Shown here: positions 8,601 to 11,746 of the stretch, in pieces
Layout: each line of letters starts with the position of its first letter
Numbering within the stretch: position 1 is the first letter of the stretch
Assembly (NCBI GenBank): GCA_026225435.1
Contig: JAMFST010000978.1
Location: 1 to 11,746 of the forward strand
From: Labilithrix luteola
GTDB taxonomy: Bacteria > Myxococcota_A > Polyangia > Polyangiales > Polyangiaceae
Reading direction: 5' to 3'
DNA: 11,746 nucleotides
Translations under genes and position numbers: made by a program
Notes under the pieces: generated by a model
What the model saw: only the letters and a program-made list of their open reading frames with translations
What the model was told of the DNA's origin: nothing
Databases searched by the model: none

Positions 8601-9333
8601 GCCGGTGGCCGCGGAAGGTGCCCTCCCGCGGCTCGACTCCCGCGCCGAGGGGACGCTCGCGCACCGGCTCCTCGAGCGGATCGATCCGGTGTTCTTCGGC
8701 GTCGCCGGCGAGGAGCTCACAGCCGCACGGGCCCAGCTCGGCAAGCTGCTCGAGGCGGAAGGGGTCGCCGCGGATCATCCACGTCACGCCGACGTGGTGA
8801 ACCGCGTGGCTCGTCTGCTCGGCGGCGCCTACGCCCTCGAAGTGGCCGCCGCAGGCGGTGCCCTCGCACGCGAGGAGCCGTTCGTGCTCCACGTGGATGC
8901 AGGAGGCGCAGAAGCCGCCGCGGACACCAGCCGCCACGTCGTCCTCCGCGGCACCATCGACCTCGTCGTCGTCTGGCCAAACGGAGACGTCGACGTCCTC
9001 GACTACAAGAGCGCTCGCGGCCCCGACGCCGCCCCCTACGCCTTCCAGCTCGACGTGTACGCTCACGCGGCGCGCGAGCGCTTCGGCATGCAAGGCACCG
9101 AGGCGCTCGGCGCGCGCCTGCGGACCGGCATCCTCTTCCTCGGCGGCGACGCCGGCAGCCCGGGCTGGCGCGACCCGAGCGCCCCCGCCGACGTCGAGCG
9201 CCGCCTCGCCCGTCTCGGCACGGACCTCGTCGAAGCGCGCTGGCGCGACGAGTTCCCCTCGGCCCCGCGCACCGTCTGCGACGAGCTGCACTGCGGGTTT
9301 CGCCTCGCGTGTTTCGCCAAGACCGAGAGCTGA
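5635..9333 (+). CDS. addA: AddA-like UvrD-family helicase with C-terminal RecB-type nuclease
   Basis: ATP-dependent 3'-5' helicase-nuclease, 1232 aa, the motor subunit of the predicted AddAB complex. All superfamily 1A helicase motifs are visible: Walker A ASAGTGKT with Lys26; motif Ia TTFSRKAAAEIRARI; Walker B DELQD at 382-386; motif III GDRKQSIYAFRG at 426-437; motif IV RHNRRGT; motif V TIHASKGLDFPVVF from 789; motif VI RLAYVAVTR at 865-873. The C-terminal RecB-type nuclease has G1006-x3-H1010, Asp1109 in RGTID, and D1123-Y-K1125. Cys964 (FARCRRRF) plus Cys1215, Cys1220 and Cys1226 look like a four-Cys cluster, which is not the classical layout for AddA (see findings). The ATG overlaps the addB stop (ATGA) and is preceded by a strong Shine-Dalgarno. 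Length is normal for AddA. It could also be annotated as exodeoxyribonuclease V subunit beta or a UvrD-helicase domain protein. Confidence 0.94.
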   Translation: MSAVPSGHLFAFPRNLVLAASAGTGKTHSLVGVVVHALLGASEIGENGLHAPVDPARIVATTFSRKAAAEIRARIAEGLEALASGLPSKYRASLDLVTRAHTGKSLADATMRMRARAALDGLPNAQIGTLHGFASKLVRAHALELGISPGFAMADEAESKARLELAISRVFERRSRAGDPEIRRLAEAAGGVDRLLGEVALALVRLEEDGRGAASIQPVAGDAQACADRFERLVGHARELAVDAKLGVTASELLAAFVRGAPDSAERFAALIAAASAFTGERKTKNPAHEAFFAFRDASKAKTNALIGEQIVVAFQHRHAFAERAAAACALLVECETELRELGRSEAFLGFGDVLRLARDALRDHPRAAAEVGARYDLLLVDELQDTSRIQRELVQLVWEDGASQRAAGQVPPVDRVRRHGLLVVGDRKQSIYAFRGADVGVFAELCVALAGETAQRALGIAPGQVRLPATPLADFVPLRHNRRGTAPLLAFANAFSAARFAPQDDPPALFEIAYNAGTEDLQVPAEAAEEAASPLAPATTWLRLPEGRSSKLDQGRVIAARIAALTLEGGGISGGDGDAKLSFRHFAVLARTNGALEATAHALAERGLPYVVAGRGFYTAREVRDLAAMLALLLDPSDRHAMAQVLRGPWTGAHDATLLGLTDEGRGLARVGSAWDHGARRRLVQASDVTALAALRRVVEALSPELDRLGPGIALRAAVRELGLEETWIQLSRGAQRVANGRKLLAMADLAPSARAFLDRLDDAAMREDKEVEAATFSEDEDAVRLLTIHASKGLDFPVVFLPELDSQPTKKGGTAFFLSLGSGEVPSRLAARHADEQGTVHDSPSLDELRSEAFRRELAEQQRLAYVAVTRVSRRMYLVGPPPRRALGSLMTVSRLLENPARAAQAALEVEDVIVEETAPLQGDLLAGTNESAAPAEAAMRAVPAWRRLPIAPTALQDFARCRRRFQLVHVLHLPEPDLPPFARTAPPVAAEGALPRLDSRAEGTLAHRLLERIDPVFFGVAGEELTAARAQLGKLLEAEGVAADHPRHADVVNRVARLLGGAYALEVAAAGGALAREEPFVLHVDAGGAEAAADTSRHVVLRGTIDLVVVWPNGDVDVLDYKSARGPDAAPYAFQLDVYAHAARERFGMQGTEALGARLRTGILFLGGDAGSPGWRDPSAPADVERRLARLGTDLVEARWRDEFPSAPRTVCDELHCGFRLACFAKTES

Positions 9334-9360
9334 GACTCAGTCACTTCCGTCGCTCTCGTC
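9322..9360. terminator. Candidate bidirectional stem-loop across the addA/radC convergent stops
   Basis: CGAGAGC at 9324-9330 is matched by its exact reverse complement GCTCTCG at 9352-9358. The arms extend by GA/TC (9321-9322 and 9359-9360) if one base, C9323, is bulged. The loop holds a small dyad, CTGA-GAC-TCAG (9330-9340), made by the two stop codons. No T-run follows on either strand, so it is not a classical intrinsic terminator. It is the only plausible one at this junction, because just 3 bases separate the stops. Confidence 0.3.
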
Positions 9361-10131
9361 TCCGTCGGGGACCAAGCCTTGTGCGAGCAGCGACGTCGCG
9401 CCGTCGCGCGCCACGATGACGTGGTCGAGCAACGGCATCCCCACGGCGTGCCCGGCGCGCGCGAGGCGGGCGGTGAAGTCGAGATCCGCCGCGCTCGGCG
9501 TCGGATCACCCGACGGGTGATTGTGCACCACCAGGAACGCGCTCGCCGCCTCACGCAGCGCCGCGCGCAGGACGTCGCGCGCCGACACGTGGAGCCCGTG
9601 GATCCCTCCAGCGGCGATCCTCCGCGCCGCCCGCGCCCCTTGCCGCCCGTCCACCGCCAGCAACCACAGCTCCTCGTGCTCGAGCGCCCCCAGCCGCGGA
9701 CGCGCCCAGGCCGCCACCTGCTCGAAGTCGGCGAAGCGCCGCGCGCGCGTCTCGCCGTCGGTGCTGCCGTCGTGGATCGCCCCCGTCAGCTCCCGGGTGT
9801 GCGCCCGCCGACCGAGCTCGCAGCCGGCCAGGATTCGCAGCGCCTTCACCTGCCCGACCCCGCGCTCCTGGGCGAGCCCACCGGGGCCGCGTCGCACGAG
9901 GCCGAGCAGCCCGCCGGCGTCATCGAGCAGGCGCGTGGCCAGCAGCCGCACCGACTCGCCGCCTCCTCCGGTACCCAGCACCAGCGCGAGCAGATCTTCG
10001 TCCCCCAGCGCCTCGAGACCGAGCGACGCGGCTCGTTCGCGCGGCCCGTCTCCGTCGAGCGGTCCGCTGGCGGCCAGGGGGAGCAGGGCGGGATCGCGCG
10101 TGGGCGACGACGTGGGCGACAGGGAAGGCAT
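9337..10131 (-). CDS. radC: RadC family JAMM/MPN-domain protein
   Basis: 264 aa from the ATG at 10131. The N-terminal part has the RadC signature DGPRERAASLG, then LGDEDLLALVLGTG, followed by a helix-hairpin-helix-like GVGQVKALRILAGCELGRR. The C-terminal JAMM (JAB/MPN) metalloprotease-fold motif is complete: a Glu at 153/154 in HEELWLL, and H203-N-H205-x7-S213-x2-D216 (HNHPSGDPTPSAAD). LLDHVIV follows, as in other RadC proteins. The family is predicted to bind zinc. Its historical DNA repair role is disputed and its true substrate is unknown. An in-frame GTG at 10200 would add 23 residues. I prefer the ATG because RadC N-termini are usually short, although the GAGG before it sits only 2 bases away, which is suboptimal. 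The gene converges on addA with 3 bases between stops, and lies downstream of the lipoprotein gene on the same strand, so co-transcription with that gene is possible. Confidence 0.93.
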   Translation of the reverse strand: MPSLSPTSSPTRDPALLPLAASGPLDGDGPRERAASLGLEALGDEDLLALVLGTGGGGESVRLLATRLLDDAGGLLGLVRRGPGGLAQERGVGQVKALRILAGCELGRRAHTRELTGAIHDGSTDGETRARRFADFEQVAAWARPRLGALEHEELWLLAVDGRQGARAARRIAAGGIHGLHVSARDVLRAALREAASAFLVVHNHPSGDPTPSAADLDFTARLARAGHAVGMPLLDHVIVARDGATSLLAQGLVPDGDESDGSD

Positions 10132-10219
10132 CGCCTCGCCAGGAGCACCGTCCGTGCCGCGTGCGAGGTGGCCGGAACGCCGGATCTCTTCGCCGATCAC
10201 CCGTCCGGGACGATCTCAC

Positions 10220-10235
10220 CCTGTCCGCGGACAGG
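10220..10235. repeat. Perfect 16-bp palindrome between the lipoprotein gene and radC
   Basis: CCTGTCCGCGGACAGG is its own reverse complement. It lies 9 bases after the lipoprotein stop (on the - strand) and 19 bases before the alternative radC GTG. It could be an operator for radC or a short hairpin (6-bp stem, CGCG loop) after the upstream gene. No T-run follows on the - strand, which weakens a terminator reading. Confidence 0.5.
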
Positions 10236-10244
10236 TCAGCCGGC

Positions 10245-11219
10245 TCAGGAGGGCGTGGTGCAGACGCCGATCGACGGATCGGCGAACAGCGTCGCGTTGC
10301 CGGTGCAGACCTTGGCGCCCGAGCAATCGTCGCCGGTCACGTGGCACAGCTTCTCGCACACGCGCGCGCCGCTCTTGCCGACGCAGATCTCGTTGGCCAT
10401 GCAATGGGTGGTGTCGCACGCGGAGCCTTCGCTGGCGGTGCCGACGGCGACGCAGCTGGTGGTCCCGTCGTCGGCCACGACCGAGCAGGTGTTGCCGCTC
10501 ATGCAGGTCGACGCTGACGCCAGGAGCTTGCACGGCGAGACCGGCATGCACACCGGCACGCTCATCGCGTTCGTCCCGCTCGATCCGCTGGTCGGCTGCA
10601 CGTCGCAGAACGCCTTCTCGTCGCTGCACGTGCCAGAGCAGCAGTAGCGGCGGCACACGCCCGGCGTACCGACGCACTCGTAACCGGCGCTGCAATCGTC
10701 GCCGCCGGCGCAGGCGGCGCCATCGATGCCAGGGCCACCGGCGACGCACGCCGAGGCGATCGCCGCTGCGCCGGTGCTCGTGGTGGTCGTCGTCGCCACG
10801 CGGCAGGCCGAGGGGACCGCGGCGTCGGCGCCGTACCCGTAGCCGCCGCCGTCACGACCGTAGCCGGCGCCTGCGTCCTCGTCGCCCGCGCAGCCGTTGC
10901 TCGTGAGGACGTCGGGGTTGCAGGCGGTGACCTCGCCGCAGAGCGGGCTGCTGTACGGCTTGGTGTCGGCGGCCTCTGCGCCGGCGTCCGCGGCCACGCC
11001 CAGGAGCGGCCCGCCGTCGTTGGACGCCGCCGTCGACGCGTCGTCGCCGCCCGTGTCGTCGGTCCCCGCCGCGCTGTTCGCGCTGGGGTCGTACTCCGAG
11101 GTGGTGATGCCGATGCCGCCGCACGCCGCTGCTCCCGTCGTCGCGACCAGCGCGAAGACGACGCCGCCGAACCAGCGGCGGAGTGGGAGAGACGACGAGG
11201 ACCGAGCGAGCACGGACAC
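10245..11219 (-). CDS. Cysteine-rich secreted lipoprotein of unknown function
   Basis: 324 aa from the GTG at 11219. The start is set by GGAG (11228-11231) 8 bases upstream and by an N-terminus that reads as a lipoprotein signal: a positive region LPLRR (11-15), a hydrophobic core WFGGVVFALVATTG, then Cys33 in GAAACGG, a loose lipobox. The frame is open upstream to 11339, but that stretch comes from repetitive leader sequence. The mature protein starts with an acidic, Asp/Gly/Ala-rich, low-complexity region (about 36-90). A Gly/Tyr-rich patch follows (117-130, GAGYGRDGGGYGYG), then a poly-Thr run (143-147). From about 165 the chain is dense in Cys: 26 besides Cys33, an even number that fits disulfides in an exported protein. 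Two segments, 165-208 and 263-308, share Cys spacing and look duplicated. No catalytic motif was recognised. Similar disulfide-rich lipoproteins are common in myxobacteria and are usually annotated as hypothetical. Confidence 0.85.
   Translation of the reverse strand: MSVLARSSSSLPLRRWFGGVVFALVATTGAAACGGIGITTSEYDPSANSAAGTDDTGGDDASTAASNDGGPLLGVAADAGAEAADTKPYSSPLCGEVTACNPDVLTSNGCAGDEDAGAGYGRDGGGYGYGADAAVPSACRVATTTTTSTGAAAIASACVAGGPGIDGAACAGGDDCSAGYECVGTPGVCRRYCCSGTCSDEKAFCDVQPTSGSSGTNAMSVPVCMPVSPCKLLASASTCMSGNTCSVVADDGTTSCVAVGTASEGSACDTTHCMANEICVGKSGARVCEKLCHVTGDDCSGAKVCTGNATLFADPSIGVCTTPS
10296..10433 (-). repeat. Second copy of a duplicated Cys-rich module in the lipoprotein
   Basis: Residues 263-308 carry GSAC, HCMANEICVG, VCEKLC, DDCSGAKVC. 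The first copy, at residues 165-208 (10596-10727), carries GAAC, DCSAGYECVG, VCRRYC, TCSDEKAFC. Six Cys positions match with near-equal spacing. The similarity is at protein level; no near-identical DNA repeat is evident. Confidence 0.55.
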
Positions 11220-11227
11220 GGTGGGAG

Positions 11228-11231
11228 CTCC
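11228..11231 (-). promoter_or_regulatory. Ribosome binding site fixing the lipoprotein start
   Basis: The - strand reads GGAG here, 8 bases before the GTG at 11219. It supports that GTG, rather than the ATG at 11339, as the real start. A second in-frame GTG lies two codons further on, at 11213. Confidence 0.6.
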
Positions 11232-11279
11232 GAAAGAAGGAAGAAGCGAGCGGCAGGACGGTGAAAGGAAGGCGAACGT

Positions 11280-11303
11280 GAGACCGAGACCAAGACCAAG
11301 ACT
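11280..11303. repeat. Tandem hexamer repeat, four units
   Basis: The + strand reads GAGACC, GAGACC, AAGACC, AAGACT in direct succession. It lies in the presumed 5' leader of the lipoprotein gene, about 60 bases before its GTG. Read in the lipoprotein's frame it would encode an alternating Leu/Gly string, which is why the upstream extension of that frame looks artificial. Confidence 0.6.
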
Positions 11304-11502
11304 AGAACGCGAAGAAAAGAAGACTAAGCCAAGCGCCAAGCAAGCGCCGCCCGGGAAGGGGATCCGCGGGGGCGATGCTCCCCCTCTTACACGCGCCGTG
11401 CCGCCGTCATCACCCGCAGGGGAGCGGGCAAATCAAGCGGTTTTTGCCGTAAGAGCGCTCGCTGCGAAGAACCCGAGTCTGGCGCGGCTGTCGCGGGTCC
11501 TT

Positions 11503-11519
11503 ATGACGCGACGTGTCAT
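11503..11519. repeat. Near-perfect 17-bp palindrome
   Basis: ATGACGCGACGTGTCAT is a dyad in which 7 of 8 pairs match around a central A; the mismatch is the sixth base of each arm. It lies 44 bases past the stop of the - strand gene at the window edge and about 285 bases upstream of the lipoprotein start. It may be a regulator site or chance; no T-run marks it as a terminator. Confidence 0.35.
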
Positions 11520-11562
11520 GCGGCCCAGCTGTGCCAGGCGGCGCCGAAACGCAGGCGGAACC

Positions 11563-11746
11563 TCAGTGCGATTCTGCCTCCGCGAGCGAGCTGTTCCCGG
11601 CGGCGTCCACGGCGCGGACCGTCACCAGGTGCGGCCCCGGCGGTACCAGGCTGGCGACGTTGGCGTCGACCCGCTCGTCGGCCGTGTCGAAGAGCCCATC
11701 CGCGGCCCCCAGCGGGTGCCACTCGAGGTGCCCGTCGATGGCCATC
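11563..11746 (-). CDS. C-terminal end of a large protein with an Ig-like tail, 5' partial
   Basis: About 60 codons are visible; the frame is still open at the window edge, so the ATG at 11745 is probably internal. The visible part contains DGHLEWHPLGAADGLFDTAD, then LVPPGPHLVTVRAVDAAGNS and ends AEAESH. The stretch PPGxHxVTVRAxDAAGN is typical of the last strands of bacterial Ig-like or fibronectin-like beta-sandwich domains, often at the end of secreted or cell-surface proteins, some with beta-propellers. The fragment is too short to name the protein or show a signal peptide. It runs in the same direction as the lipoprotein and radC genes but is separated from them by about 340 bases. Confidence 0.7.
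   Translation of the reverse strand, partial: MAIDGHLEWHPLGAADGLFDTADERVDANVASLVPPGPHLVTVRAVDAAGNSSLAEAESH

Larger units (their letters stand above)
11220..11562. other. Intergenic leader/promoter region upstream of the lipoprotein gene
   Basis: About 340 bases with no supported gene, between two - strand genes. The part next to the lipoprotein start (11220-11340) is strongly purine-rich on the + strand, so the leader RNA would be pyrimidine-rich. It is clearly less GC-rich than the surrounding genes. It contains a hexamer repeat (11280-11303) and a CAAGCGCC pair 11 bases apart (11330-11337 and 11341-11348). Further upstream are a GGGGG/CCCCC stem with a 7-base loop (11368-11384), an AT-richer patch (11430-11446) and a near-perfect 17-bp palindrome (11503-11519). 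A TGTAAG on the - strand (11386-11391) is a weak -10 candidate with no convincing -35. No clear terminator for the upstream gene was found. Confidence 0.6.

Noticed and set aside
5362..9291. A 1309-codon open frame on the - strand, antisense to addA
   Set aside because: Its composition (His/Arg/Gly/Ala-rich, no recognisable domain) is that of a mirror frame of a very GC-rich gene, while the + strand has complete helicase and nuclease motifs.
10221..10234. LexA/SOS box before radC
   Set aside because: CTGT and ACAG are separated by 6 bases, not 8, and SOS boxes of this bacterial group are not known to match the E. coli form; reported only as a palindrome.
11160..11180. Twin-arginine signal in the lipoprotein (LRRWFGG)
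   Set aside because: It lacks the S/T-RRxFLK pattern beyond the two arginines; an ordinary positive region of a Sec lipoprotein signal explains it.
11220..11339. N-terminal extension of the lipoprotein from the ATG at 11339
   Set aside because: The 40 added residues come from repeats, would put 72 residues before the lipidated Cys, and the GTG at 11219 has a proper ribosome binding site and signal peptide.
11368..11384. GGGGG/CCCCC stem as an intrinsic terminator
   Set aside because: Only 5 base pairs and no T-run on either strand; mentioned only within the intergenic description.
11402..11436. Sigma-70 promoter with TTGATT (- strand) as the -35 element
   Set aside because: At 17-18 bases downstream there is no acceptable -10 element (GTGATG), so the pairing is not supported.

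Overview
The window is very GC-rich throughout, with strong G/C preference at third codon positions. It carries cysteine-rich lipoproteins and a large TPR/SLT protein with a proline- and threonine-rich linker. This style fits a myxobacterium, most likely of the Polyangia/Polyangiales type. That placement is inference from style, not from a marker gene. No tRNA, rRNA, CRISPR array, insertion sequence or phage gene was seen.

Layout. On the + strand a three-gene run fills bases 1-9333. It starts with the 3' part of a gene for a TPR-rich soluble lytic transglycosylase (SLT domain, probable lipoprotein, start outside the window). Next is an AddB-like helicase-fold/PD-(D/E)XK nuclease (2378-5638), then an AddA-like UvrD-family helicase-nuclease (5635-9333). 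Each junction is a 4-base stop/start overlap (GTGA, then ATGA), so the three are probably co-transcribed and translationally coupled. On the - strand, radC (JAMM-domain protein, 9337-10131) meets addA tail to tail with only 3 bases between the stop codons. Upstream of radC on the same strand is a gene for a cysteine-rich secreted lipoprotein with no recognised function (10245-11219). After an intergenic region of about 340 bases comes the 3' end of another - strand gene, for a protein with an Ig-like C-terminal segment cut off by the window edge.

How the genes fit together. AddB and AddA would form an AddAB-type (RecBCD-equivalent) complex that resects double-strand DNA ends for recombination. 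The lytic transglycosylase works on peptidoglycan in the envelope, so its tight coupling to addBA is a contextual oddity rather than an obvious pathway link. RadC sits next to addBA, but in the opposite orientation.

No clearly novel system is visible. The points most worth a second look are: a four-cysteine (Fe-S type) nuclease signature in both Add subunits; an AddB with no visible Walker A; the SLT-addB-addA coupling; a perfect 16-bp palindrome just upstream of radC; and an internal duplication of a disulfide-rich module in the lipoprotein.
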